Assembly (NCBI GenBank): GCA_002329205.1
Contig: DCTC01000001.1
Location: forward strand, 582,623-646,622
Direction: 5' to 3'
DNA from: Candidatus Roizmanbacteria bacterium UBA1450
GTDB taxonomy: Bacteria; Patescibacteriota; Microgenomatia; UBA1406; GWC2-37-13
Length of the DNA: 64,000 nt
Part shown: piece after piece, positions 53,864 through 62,324 of the stretch
How the letters are laid out: the number at the start of each line of letters is the position of its first letter
Position numbering within the stretch: position 1 is the stretch's first letter
The notes under the pieces: generated by a model
Seen by the model: only the letters and a program-made list of their open reading frames with translations
Databases searched by the model: none
What the model was told of the DNA's origin: nothing
Made by a program: the position numbers and the translations under genes

Positions 53864-54427
53864 ATGAAATCAAAATCAGGATTTACATTGATAGAGCTAA
53901 TTATTGTAATCAGTATTATAGGTGTCCTCATGACACTCGGATTGGGGTCCTATGTTTTTACGCAAAAACGGGCTCGTGATGCGAAGCGTGAGACTGATAT
54001 GAAGGAAATTATGTATGCATTGACGCGTTATTATGTCGACCACGGGCAATACCCGCCGTCGCCGCCTTCCTATGGCGAGGCAAATTGTTCCGGATGGGAT
54101 ACTTCCAATACAGATGGAGACAGCGACGGGATTACATTCTTGGATCCTCTTGTTGAAGCAGGTTATTTGGATAAATCATATCGCGATCCGCTTGATGACA
54201 GAAATAATTCCTGTGGTGGTCATGGTAATGATGGATATAATTATTTCTATTATCGGTACACTCCCGGGCAGTACGGCTGTCCGACCGCAAGAGGGAATTA
54301 TATTGTCCTTGGTTTCGGTACTGCCGAATCTTCAAGCGGCCCTCACCCCAACAGTCAAGGACTTGTCTGTTCAGGGCGAGATTGGCATGACACTATTGAT
54401 TATGTTCTTCATCGATTTGAAAAGTAG
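53864..54427 (+). CDS. Type IV pilin-like protein (pseudopilin)
   Basis: A 187-residue prepilin. The basic leader MKSKSG is followed by FTLIELIIVISIIGVLMTL, the class III signal with Glu5, cut between Gly and Phe. The extracellular part resembles GspG-type pseudopilins: a long helix, then RYYVDHGQYPPSP and a Cys-containing loop. It could be part of a pilus for adhesion or DNA uptake. A perfect palindrome AAGGTTTAAACCTT (53814-53827) lies in the leader. No assembly ATPase or prepilin peptidase is in the window. Confidence 0.92.
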   Translation: MKSKSGFTLIELIIVISIIGVLMTLGLGSYVFTQKRARDAKRETDMKEIMYALTRYYVDHGQYPPSPPSYGEANCSGWDTSNTDGDSDGITFLDPLVEAGYLDKSYRDPLDDRNNSCGGHGNDGYNYFYYRYTPGQYGCPTARGNYIVLGFGTAESSSGPHPNSQGLVCSGRDWHDTIDYVLHRFEK

Positions 54428-54441
54428 TACAATAAGTCACG

Positions 54442-56307
54442 ATGGACTTCCTGAAAGATTTAAATAAAGAACAGTCCCACGCAGTAGTATCAGACAATCC
54501 CTACATTGTTATAACAGCAGGTCCGGGAACCGGGAAAACAAAAACTCTTGTGTCCCGTATCGGGTACTTGGTTACCAAAAAGAATATTGATCCTGCTCAA
54601 ATTCTGGCATTGACCTTTACGAAAAAAGCAGCTTCTGAAATGAAAGAACGAATGGATATCTGGGGGATAAATCCCTATATTTCAACATTTCACGGTTTCG
54701 CGTATGATCTTCTTTCGCGGGAGAGATCTCAAAAAATACGGATTATTACAGATCGGCAACGCCAGGAACTGCTTGAGATGATACTTCATAAATTGTATGG
54801 GAAAACATTCCGAAAGAAGGATGTTCAGGAAGTCTCACTGAGTATTTCATTGGCGAAAAACGGTGACAACTCTCAAGACGAGGAAAACGCACAACTGTTG
54901 CATTTATACAATGCTAAATTGAGCGAAATGGAGATGGTTGATTATGATGATTTGTTGATTAAATTAAAACATAGTATAGATACGAGTTCGGTGAAGTTCA
55001 CACATGTTCTTGTTGACGAATTTCAGGATACGAATATACTGCAGTACGAATTAATCAAAAAATTAGTACGAGCAAGCCTTTTTTTAATAGGCGATCCTCA
55101 ACAGTCTATTTACGGATTCCGCGGTGCCCGCTCCGAAGTATTTGATAAAGTGAAAAAGGATTACCCTCACTCCGAGTCAATAACTTTGACTAAGAACTAT
55201 CGTTCAACAAAAGAAATCATTACGGCATGCGAACATATTTTCCCTAAGTCTTCGGTACTGCAACCTGTTCGCAAAGAAAAGGGAAGTGTGAAAATAATTG
55301 CTACTTTAAATGAAACTGCAGAATCTGAATGGATTGTCCGGAAAATTCAAACTCTGATAGGAGGTGTTGATCTGCTGCAGTCGGCCGAGGTGTCAAACCA
55401 AACAAATTGCCGGATTTCTGATATTGCTGTAGTTTACAGAACCCATCATACCGGCAAAAGCATTTCTCGCGCACTTGAACATTCCGGGATTCCCTATCAG
55501 ATAATCGGTGGTAATTCACTGTTTGAAAAACCAATCATATATTTTATCACCATACTGCTGCGGTACATCAACGAACCTGGGGATGATATCCTGGAAGAGC
55601 TTTGTTACTCGACAGGATCAAAACTAACGACCAAAATAAGGCACGCAGTCCGTACGATTCAAGAATCGGAAAGAACAAGCTATAAGAAGGCTTTGTATAT
55701 GAGTGTCCATCAGTCTCATCTTGCAAAAAAAGACACGGAAAAAATCAAAAATGTTATTCATTTGATTGATCACCTGTCGCGCATGGATGATACTGCTTCT
55801 GTATCGCAATATCTGGATGCTATTATCCAGTATCAAAATATTCCCAAAGATTCTGATATTCAGCAATTTATAACTATTGCCTATCAGTTTGAAAATAAAG
55901 GGCTTACTGCTTTTGTACGGTATCTGGACTACTTATACGAACATGAGTTTTTTGATCCGAAGGCTGACCGTGTCACATTGATGACAATCCATGCTGCAAA
56001 AGGTCTTGAGTTTGAAAATGTTATCTTGTGTGGTTTCGAAGAAGGAATCCTTCCATTTGCATCTCAGAGATACAGTACACATATCGATGAGGAAAAACGA
56101 CTGTTTTATGTTGCTCTTACGAGAGCTAAAACAAGATTATACCTTACTTATGCGAAGCGTAGAAGGCATGAGAATCGTACTATTTCTTCATTTGCAGCTT
56201 TATTGCAAAAAAGCGGAGTTGAGGAGGTTTCAGATGAAGCAAATGAGCAAATTCAAAAAAAAATTAGGAAATGGCAAGCTAAAAAAAATCAAATGAAATT
56301 ATTTTAA
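54442..56307 (+). CDS. UvrD/PcrA-like superfamily 1 DNA helicase
   Basis: A 621-residue SF1A helicase. Motif I is ITAGPGTGKTKTLV, motif Ia includes ALTFTKKAASEM, motif II is VDEFQDTN, motif III GDPQQSIYGFRG, and motif VI FYVALTRAKTRL. It unwinds DNA 3' to 5' in repair. It is shorter than E. coli UvrD, with a short C-terminal tail. It follows the pseudopilin and endonuclease Q genes in one direction and probably works with MutSL, as UvrD does elsewhere. Confidence 0.95.
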   Translation: MDFLKDLNKEQSHAVVSDNPYIVITAGPGTGKTKTLVSRIGYLVTKKNIDPAQILALTFTKKAASEMKERMDIWGINPYISTFHGFAYDLLSRERSQKIRIITDRQRQELLEMILHKLYGKTFRKKDVQEVSLSISLAKNGDNSQDEENAQLLHLYNAKLSEMEMVDYDDLLIKLKHSIDTSSVKFTHVLVDEFQDTNILQYELIKKLVRASLFLIGDPQQSIYGFRGARSEVFDKVKKDYPHSESITLTKNYRSTKEIITACEHIFPKSSVLQPVRKEKGSVKIIATLNETAESEWIVRKIQTLIGGVDLLQSAEVSNQTNCRISDIAVVYRTHHTGKSISRALEHSGIPYQIIGGNSLFEKPIIYFITILLRYINEPGDDILEELCYSTGSKLTTKIRHAVRTIQESERTSYKKALYMSVHQSHLAKKDTEKIKNVIHLIDHLSRMDDTASVSQYLDAIIQYQNIPKDSDIQQFITIAYQFENKGLTAFVRYLDYLYEHEFFDPKADRVTLMTIHAAKGLEFENVILCGFEEGILPFASQRYSTHIDEEKRLFYVALTRAKTRLYLTYAKRRRHENRTISSFAALLQKSGVEEVSDEANEQIQKKIRKWQAKKNQMKLF

Positions 56308-56394
56308 TTGCCCCTTACTATATCTTTACCTCTTTATTTCATGTCCTCCATATGAGTTCAGTATTGTACCCATATTACAATTTAAATAATTATT

Positions 56395-56934
56395 ATGGCT
56401 CAAACAGTAATCGGAGTTTTTAAACATCAACAGGATACCGAGCGAGCAATCGAAGAATTAAAAGACCTCGGATATGATCCGCAGGAAATGTCCGTTATTA
56501 TGAAAGACGTTCGAAAAGCAGAAGAAGTAGAGCGAAATACAGGTGTACATGTCGCTGAAGGTGCCGTTTCAGGCGCGGCAACAGGTGGTATTATCGGCGG
56601 TTTGGTAGGCTTGCTGGCCGGAATCGGAGCGATTACCATTCCCGGTCTGGGCGCAGTCTTGATCGGAGGTCCCATTGCTGCCGCTTTGGGATTGACGGGT
56701 GCAGCTGCAACCACAGCATCAGGAGCTGTGACCGGTGCACTTGCCGGCGGTCTCGTCGGTGCACTTGTCGGTTTGGGAATACCTGAGGAAGAGGCAAAGG
56801 AATATGAAGAACATATCCGCGGCGGCGGCATCCTTTTGGCAGTCCCCACCCATGATACCCGGATTGATGAAGTTCGCAACATTATGGATAACTACAGTGC
56901 ATATGGAGTGCGGCAAATCAATTTGCCGGCTTAA
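56395..56934 (+). CDS. General stress protein 17M-like (YflT family) protein
   Basis: A 179-residue protein. The first 45 residues form a ferredoxin-like domain (TVIGVFKHQQDTERAIEEL) typical of the heat-induced stress protein YflT. The middle is Gly/Ala-rich with glycine-zipper repeats (GGIIGGLVGLLAGIG, GALAGGLVGALVGLG) that could insert in a membrane or pack as helices. The C-terminal part repeats the ferredoxin-like strands. The biochemical role of this family is unknown. Confidence 0.78.
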   Translation: MAQTVIGVFKHQQDTERAIEELKDLGYDPQEMSVIMKDVRKAEEVERNTGVHVAEGAVSGAATGGIIGGLVGLLAGIGAITIPGLGAVLIGGPIAAALGLTGAAATTASGAVTGALAGGLVGALVGLGIPEEEAKEYEEHIRGGGILLAVPTHDTRIDEVRNIMDNYSAYGVRQINLPA

Positions 56935-57001
56935 GCAAGTATCTCCAGTAATTATCAGGGATATTTCGTATACTGAGAATGTTAATAGTTAGCACTGTTT
57001 T

Positions 57002-57472
57002 ATGCTTGTAAGGATTATTGGAATAGCATTTCTCGTTGTATCGTTCATTATATTCGGTTTTACTTTTTTTCGTCCCTCAATGCAGTTGACGGAACGTAAA
57101 ACGGCAATAACCAATGAGGCGGCATCAAGTGAAGACACTAACTTTGTTCAAGCTGACACAACAAGATATATTCCCTATTCTCCGGAAGTTTTGGCACATG
57201 CATCACAGAATAAAGGAAGTATATTACTTTTTTTCTATGAAGAGGGATGTCAATCCTGTCAGGCTGTAGAAAGAGATATGCTTTCCAAACTGGAAAATAT
57301 ACCTACACATATTCTTGTTTTAAAAGCTTATTACAATTCTGAAAAGGACTTAAAACAAAAATACGAGGTTACTGCACCGCATACGTTTGTTCAAATAGAC
57401 AACGACGGAAATGAAGTAACAAAATGGGAGGGTTCCGATACTCTTGAGCAAGTTCTTGCCCGAATGAAGTAA
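57002..57472 (+). CDS. Membrane-anchored thioredoxin-like protein
   Basis: A 156-residue protein with an N-terminal membrane helix (about residues 5-24), a short linker and a thioredoxin-fold domain. The redox motif is EGCQSCQAV (CxxC) near residue 82, and the cis-Pro turn is TAPHTFVQI. It faces outside and probably oxidises or reduces exported cysteines, such as those in the Cys-rich surface proteins of this window. Confidence 0.85.
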   Translation: MLVRIIGIAFLVVSFIIFGFTFFRPSMQLTERKTAITNEAASSEDTNFVQADTTRYIPYSPEVLAHASQNKGSILLFFYEEGCQSCQAVERDMLSKLENIPTHILVLKAYYNSEKDLKQKYEVTAPHTFVQIDNDGNEVTKWEGSDTLEQVLARMK

Positions 57473-57542
57473 CGATATTCTTCATTTGTTATCTGTCGGA
57501 TCTTTGAGTAGTATAAAGGTATAATTATAAATCCTTTATGCT

Positions 57543-57767
57543 ATGATCGAACTATTCGGATTCACGCTTCATACAATGGGAGAAATTTTGGTTGGATTTA
57601 CGGCGATTATGGTCCATCATCGGGTTTGGAAAGAGCATAAGATCGATGAAGTGGTGTTTGAAGAGATGAGGAGAGAGCGATTTATGGGCATTATTGGACT
57701 TCTTTTGATTGTAATTGGTTTTTCACTCCAAATCTTCGTTGCAATGAATCCTGGTTTAGCACGGTAA
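57543..57767 (+). CDS. Small hypothetical membrane protein
   Basis: A 74-residue protein with two hydrophobic segments (about residues 8-24 and 48-68) separated by a charged, basic-acidic loop VWKEHKIDEVVFEEMRRER. No family recognised. It lies just before the polyamine/RiPP cluster and has its own upstream TATAAT. Confidence 0.6.
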   Translation: MIELFGFTLHTMGEILVGFTAIMVHHRVWKEHKIDEVVFEEMRRERFMGIIGLLLIVIGFSLQIFVAMNPGLAR

Positions 57768-57788
57768 GATAAGGCCTACTGGAAGGTT

Positions 57789-57797
57789 TGCTATAAT
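57789..57797 (+). promoter_or_regulatory. Extended -10 promoter of the polyamine/RiPP cluster
   Basis: TGCTATAAT lies eight bases before the ATG of the decarboxylase gene, so the first message of the cluster should be almost leaderless. No convincing -35 is seen, as expected for an extended -10 site. Confidence 0.6.
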
Positions 57798-57805
57798 AAG
57801 AAACG

Positions 57806-58153
57806 ATGGATATAGCTCCTCTTATTATCACTCATTTTGTCGGACTCATTAAATTAAAAGAAATTCCTGATTCACGCGAATTCCTTGCCCGTTTTGCTGA
57901 TTCAGTCACACAAGAACTTCAACTTACGGTTCTCGATAGGAACTCGTATGCGTTTACACCTATCGGACAAACGTTGATCTATGTGCTTTCGCAATCACAT
58001 ATTGCTATCCATACCTGGCCGGAATACCGGCTTTTGCATGTTGATCTGGTGAGCTGTAAACAAATAAGTAATACGGAATTTACAAAAGCAATAACGGATT
58101 CTTTGACGTCTTCAGTCGTTGAGAATATCGAAATAAAAGAATATTTGTATTAA
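57806..58153 (+). CDS. speD: S-adenosylmethionine decarboxylase proenzyme
   Basis: A 115-residue class Ib-type AdoMet decarboxylase. It self-cleaves to form a pyruvoyl group and makes decarboxylated AdoMet, the aminopropyl donor. The motif is SQSHIAIHTWPEY, with the pyruvoyl-forming Ser64, His69 and the substrate-binding HTWPE; Cys84 in VDLVSC is the other catalytic residue. The residue before Ser64 is Gln rather than the usual Glu, so processing efficiency may differ. The stop is nine bases before the BpsA-family gene, giving donor and transferase side by side. Confidence 0.92.
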   Translation: MDIAPLIITHFVGLIKLKEIPDSREFLARFADSVTQELQLTVLDRNSYAFTPIGQTLIYVLSQSHIAIHTWPEYRLLHVDLVSCKQISNTEFTKAITDSLTSSVVENIEIKEYLY

Positions 58154-58162
58154 TAATAAATT

Positions 58163-59125
58163 ATGTCTAGAATCAGTGAGGGATTATCCTATCAATCTAT
58201 TGGAGCAATTGCTGCGCAGACTGAACTCAAAGTCTATGATGTGCTGAAATTATTGGCAATTCTTGTAGAAAATACATCAGTCGAAAATAATCTACTTGTA
58301 CAGGCAACTGGGATTCCCAAAACACATATGGGCCGGATTTTATCAGCCATGTCTTCGTTTCTCGAGCCGCCTTCGCGACAGGTAATTATAAAAAAAGAGA
58401 TGAGAGAGGACCTGCTTCAGTTGTTGGATACATACTATTACCATGATGACCAAGTTATTAATAAGCGGCTGCAAAATCAGGTTGATGAGATTGCTCAATA
58501 CCGACCGAAGGCACAACGAGATTTTGACCAATTTATTGCGACCGATGCAACTCTTATCAGGCGTGCTCATTATCTACAGGAACAAGGTGAACTGCTTCAG
58601 AGAAAAATTCTGTTTCTCGGTGATGATGACCACACCTCAATAGCTATCGCCAGCATCGCACAGCATGTCGAAATTACTGTTATTGACGTTGACAGCAGGA
58701 TGCTCGAGAGCATCTCATCAATTGCAAAAAGACACAGATATCCTATTACAACAATTCATCATGATGTAAGGAATCCATTACTGGCTCATTTGAACGAGTC
58801 TTATGATATGGTCTTCACAGACCCTCCCTACACTGAAGCAGGAGTATCTGTTTTTATCAATCAGGGAATAACCGCTTTGAGTAAAAAACAAACTTCCCGC
58901 CTCTATTTTTGCTATAGCAACAGCGATCGGGCGCGTGAGCGTGAATTGCAAATACAATCTCAGGTGACAGAACAGGGGCTTTTGATACAGGAAAAACAGT
59001 ATCAATTTAACCGATACCAAGGAGCTGAGAGTATCGGAAGTGCAAGTTCTCTCTGGAATTGTAAACTCACCCCAAAAACACAAATTACTCATCAAAACGC
59101 CGTAGATATTTATACCAATTCATAA
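58163..59125 (+). CDS. Branched-chain polyamine synthase, BpsA family (DUF43)
   Basis: A 320-residue aminopropyltransferase of the BpsA family, which in hyperthermophiles adds aminopropyl groups to spermidine to give N4-bis(aminopropyl)spermidine. An N-terminal winged-helix-like domain (about residues 1-100) is followed by the hallmark RPKAQRDFDQFIAT, FLGDDDHTSIA (GDDD at 153-156) and DPPYTEAG (220-224). It lies directly after speD, which makes its donor. The acceptor could be a free polyamine or, in this setting, a peptide product; that is inference. Confidence 0.88.
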   Translation: MSRISEGLSYQSIGAIAAQTELKVYDVLKLLAILVENTSVENNLLVQATGIPKTHMGRILSAMSSFLEPPSRQVIIKKEMREDLLQLLDTYYYHDDQVINKRLQNQVDEIAQYRPKAQRDFDQFIATDATLIRRAHYLQEQGELLQRKILFLGDDDHTSIAIASIAQHVEITVIDVDSRMLESISSIAKRHRYPITTIHHDVRNPLLAHLNESYDMVFTDPPYTEAGVSVFINQGITALSKKQTSRLYFCYSNSDRARERELQIQSQVTEQGLLIQEKQYQFNRYQGAESIGSASSLWNCKLTPKTQITHQNAVDIYTNS

Positions 59126-59155
59126 CAACAGAATTTTAAGTGGCAACGATTTTGT

Positions 59156-60418
59156 ATGAAGAATAAACGATTGAAGCATTTGTATCAGTTTCTTGTTGAA
59201 AAGCCGTTTATCAAACAGATATTTAATATTTCTCATATTCTTTTTGATGAACCGCACTTCCATGCATACACAGCTGAGCTTACCTGGAAAATTCGATCAT
59301 CCTCTCAAAAAGAGATACTTGTAGATATTGAGAATAGAACATCTGCCGGTTATTCTATTTTCTCATCTCAATTGGCTTTATCAAAATGTCTGTGGGAAGC
59401 TATAGAGAGGATTTGTCTACTTTCATTTCAGAAAAAAGTGGTTAAAACAGATATCCCTGTTACTGAAAGGGTGACATTTGGATTGGATGCCGGACAAGTA
59501 CTATCACCCGATGTCCCACTGGGTTGGGTTTTGGGAACAGACACTCTTGGCAACAAAGGATATCTCCCGGCTCAACAGGTATACCTCAATTATTTACAAC
59601 ATGCTCATGAGCCTCGATTGTATCCTGTTACGTCGTCAGGAGCCGCTTGCGGAGATACTCACGAAGATGCGTTACTGAGAGGTATTTATGAAGTTGTCGA
59701 ACGGGATAATGCTTTGGCAATGTATCTGAATAAGATTGTCCCAAAGCAACTGGATATTTCAACGATTCAAGACGACTTAATCAGACATGCAATTGATACC
59801 ATTCGCAGATACTGGCTGGACCTGAGAATCTATGTGATAGAAAGTGATATAGGCATTCCGACCTATATGACAATACTTATTGACAAAACCCCTCTGGGTC
59901 CAAACGTCTCATTCGGGTTAAAATCAACACTTCAGACAATAAATGGTATTGTCGGCAGTATCGAAGAGGCGTTGCAATCACGACTGTCATCACGGCAGAT
60001 ACTGAATTATTACGGAATGCACAATGTGATCAATCCAAGGTTTATTATTTCTCCGGAACACAGAGTTTTGTATTGGTACAAAAAAAGACAGACTCCCTAC
60101 ATCAATACTTTGATTAACAACGAAGATTATGCTGAATTTCCCCAAACAACGAGCTGTAAAGATCCTAAAAGTGAACTGAGTATAGTCTTAAAAAAGCTTG
60201 AACAAAGCGGCTATCATATCTGGTATCGGGATATTACCCTTCCTGAATTTAAAAGTCATTTGGGTTTATATGTATATAAAGTATTTATTCCCGGATTACA
60301 GTCTTTTTATACAGATGAACGAGAAAAGGTACTTGAACTTAAAAGGCTAAAGAGATTTTGTGATCATTATAATTGTCAGAATGTAATTTATAATAAAATT
60401 CCGCATCCGTTTGCATGA
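59156..60418 (+). CDS. YcaO-domain cyclodehydratase
   Basis: A 420-residue YcaO protein, the ATP-dependent enzyme that converts Cys/Ser/Thr in peptides to azolines, or amides to thioamides. ATP-site motifs are SSGAACGDTHEDALLRG (from 160), EVVERD (179-184) and EEALQSR (about 270-276). It ends KIPHPFA, close to the Pro-rich PxPxP tail of azoline-forming members. There is no fused E1-like domain, and no separate one is in the cluster. It overlaps the SagB gene by four bases. The small Hint-domain gene nearby offers a candidate substrate. Confidence 0.9.
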   Translation: MKNKRLKHLYQFLVEKPFIKQIFNISHILFDEPHFHAYTAELTWKIRSSSQKEILVDIENRTSAGYSIFSSQLALSKCLWEAIERICLLSFQKKVVKTDIPVTERVTFGLDAGQVLSPDVPLGWVLGTDTLGNKGYLPAQQVYLNYLQHAHEPRLYPVTSSGAACGDTHEDALLRGIYEVVERDNALAMYLNKIVPKQLDISTIQDDLIRHAIDTIRRYWLDLRIYVIESDIGIPTYMTILIDKTPLGPNVSFGLKSTLQTINGIVGSIEEALQSRLSSRQILNYYGMHNVINPRFIISPEHRVLYWYKKRQTPYINTLINNEDYAEFPQTTSCKDPKSELSIVLKKLEQSGYHIWYRDITLPEFKSHLGLYVYKVFIPGLQSFYTDEREKVLELKRLKRFCDHYNCQNVIYNKIPHPFA

Positions 60419-61179
60419 AAAAGAAGAAACAAACCATTCCATCTCTGGATCAACTCATTTCTGGTACGAAGTCCGACAGTGTTCGTTTCCACACCTCAAC
60501 CAAAATCCATACCATTGAGCATACTCATCCGGATCAGGCTCCGGATTCCTGGAAAACAATTCAATTTAAAGGATATGGTAGGGCTCCGGAGATTCCGCTA
60601 CCGACCCCGATACTGTCAAATATCTCTCTAAAACATACATTAATGACGAGAGAATCATGCCGCAATTTTGGTTCACAGGAAATTACCATTGACGCAATAA
60701 GCACTATTTTGTATTTTGCGGGAGGAGTTATGCCCAAAACGACCTCTCACCGTCGGTTTTATCCATCAGCAGGAGCCAGATATCCTCTTGAAATGTATGT
60801 TATCGCATTACATTCAGATCTGCAAAAGGGTGTGTATCATTATTATCTGAAGTCACATGCTCTTGAACAGCTGACCGAGGGTATCAATTCTGATCTTCGC
60901 GATATTTTTATCCAGAATTGGACTTTGTCTGCGTCCTGTATTATAGTTATTACAGGGGTGTTTAACCGTACTGTCGGGAAATACGGTGAGCGCGGGTATC
61001 GATATGCTCTTATTGAATCAGGCCATATTGCCCAAAATATTAGCCTGGTTTGTGCAGCAATGGAATTGAACTGCTGTGCAATCGGAGGCTTCCATGATAG
61101 AAAACTTGAAGAGCTGATTGATATAGATGGCAGTTCGGAATCCGTAGTGTATGCAGTAGCCATAGGAAGCAAGAAATAA
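60415..61179 (+). CDS. SagB-type FMN-dependent dehydrogenase
   Basis: A 254-residue nitroreductase-fold protein of the SagB type, which oxidises azolines to thiazoles and oxazoles with FMN. FYPSAGARYPLE (about residues 115-126) is the family hallmark, and GYRYALIESGHIAQNISL and GGFHDRKLEEL are also typical. Its ATG overlaps the YcaO stop, so the two are translated together. This is the usual pairing for thiazole/oxazole-modified peptides. Confidence 0.92.
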   Translation: MKKKKQTIPSLDQLISGTKSDSVRFHTSTKIHTIEHTHPDQAPDSWKTIQFKGYGRAPEIPLPTPILSNISLKHTLMTRESCRNFGSQEITIDAISTILYFAGGVMPKTTSHRRFYPSAGARYPLEMYVIALHSDLQKGVYHYYLKSHALEQLTEGINSDLRDIFIQNWTLSASCIIVITGVFNRTVGKYGERGYRYALIESGHIAQNISLVCAAMELNCCAIGGFHDRKLEELIDIDGSSESVVYAVAIGSKK

Positions 61180-61198
61180 TAATTGTCCGTGTACAAAG

Positions 61199-61765
61199 AT
61201 GAAGAAGATAATATTTTATACCATTTTTTTTCTGGGATTAATTATTGTCGCTGAAGTTCTGTATATTTTTATCAAGCCGTCAATTTCTTCGAATCGAACC
61301 GCAACTCCCGTAGATTCAACCGCGAACTCTTCACAAGGTACGGATGAAAAGCCGACCCCGACAAAAGATCCTGAAATCCAGGCAGTGAAACCAGAGGCTA
61401 TTGCAGCCTTCCAGGGTATTAGTGTTTACAACAAAGGAGTATTAACTTCCGCGCTGATGGAATATACGCTTGAGGGTGAAATTATCGATATCGGTTCGGG
61501 ACGTTTTGATGTAGGAGACGGGGAAATGAAAGATTTGTGGTACTTCGAAATAAAAGGTTCGGAAGGTTTAAGTAACCGATTAAATATAACGGAAGCTATT
61601 ATATTGAAGTCAGAATATGAAATCGGTGATGATCTGTTTAGCGGTAAGGAAGGTTTTGATCTTTTGAAGACCGGTGATCGAATCGCCATGACAATTACAG
61701 TCGACGTGATGCAGGACCTTGATTATGAAAAAACAATTCAAAAAATTATCGTCGTAAAAAAGTAA
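61199..61765 (+). CDS. Membrane-anchored protein in the RiPP cluster
   Basis: A 188-residue protein with an N-terminal membrane helix (about residues 3-25), a Thr/Ser/Pro linker (about 30-60) and an extracellular beta-rich domain with YTLEGEIIDIGSGRFDVGDG and KTGDRIAMTITVDVMQDL. The shape resembles small surface domains that bind ligands. No family is recognised. It lies 19 bases after sagB and three bases before the Hint gene, in the same direction, so it is probably part of the operon: export, immunity or anchoring are possible roles. Confidence 0.6.
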   Translation: MKKIIFYTIFFLGLIIVAEVLYIFIKPSISSNRTATPVDSTANSSQGTDEKPTPTKDPEIQAVKPEAIAAFQGISVYNKGVLTSALMEYTLEGEIIDIGSGRFDVGDGEMKDLWYFEIKGSEGLSNRLNITEAIILKSEYEIGDDLFSGKEGFDLLKTGDRIAMTITVDVMQDLDYEKTIQKIIVVKK

Positions 61766-61768
61766 CGC

Positions 61769-62323
61769 ATGAAACAAAAATATATTAAACCGAAATTAAA
61801 AAAACAGAAGCTCAAGGTAAACCTTTTTTACCAAGATCCCCGCTACCTAGATTCCTGGAATCTTTTTGATGAGGGCACACTTGCATTTTCCAATACTTGT
61901 GTCTCGACATGTCTTCTTCCCGATACGAACATTCAACTTGCAAATAATATCACAAAAGAAATTCAAGATATTGAAGCAGGAGATGAGGTACTCACATATG
62001 ACACATTCCATAACAAATTGCTTTCAAACACGGTAAAAGAAGTTTCAGTCAGAGAAACGGATCATGGGTATTTAGTACTCAACGAAGTACTAAAAATAAC
62101 AGAGGAACACAGTATTTGGGTGAATAATGAACGATGGTCCAAAGCCGGCAACGTGGCAGTCGGAGACAAAGTGCTCAATACAGACGGCAAGCTTATAGAA
62201 ATAAAAAGTATTGAACACGTTTCTGGATCATACCAGGTATACAACCTGGAAATTGATGGCTTTGAGCACAATTTTTTTGCTGACGGAATTTTGGTGCATA
62301 ATCAAGTTCAGGTATGTGAGTGA
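61769..62323 (+). CDS. Hint (intein-like) domain protein, candidate RiPP precursor
   Basis: A 184-residue protein in two parts. Residues 1-47 are a basic, Lys-rich leader-like stretch followed by a small Cys/Ser/Thr-rich segment TLAFSNTCVST. Residues 48-178 are a Hint domain: Cys48 at CLLPDT is the expected first nucleophile, TEEH at 111-114 is block B, and ILVHN at 174-178 is the C-terminal block. Only QVQVCE follows, and Gln179 cannot serve as the usual +1 nucleophile, so splicing is unlikely and self-cleavage more so. The gene ends the plus-strand cluster and converges with the HprK-like gene, one base apart. As precursor for YcaO/SagB it is inferred. Confidence 0.75.
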   Translation: MKQKYIKPKLKKQKLKVNLFYQDPRYLDSWNLFDEGTLAFSNTCVSTCLLPDTNIQLANNITKEIQDIEAGDEVLTYDTFHNKLLSNTVKEVSVRETDHGYLVLNEVLKITEEHSIWVNNERWSKAGNVAVGDKVLNTDGKLIEIKSIEHVSGSYQVYNLEIDGFEHNFFADGILVHNQVQVCE

Positions 62324-62324
62324 T

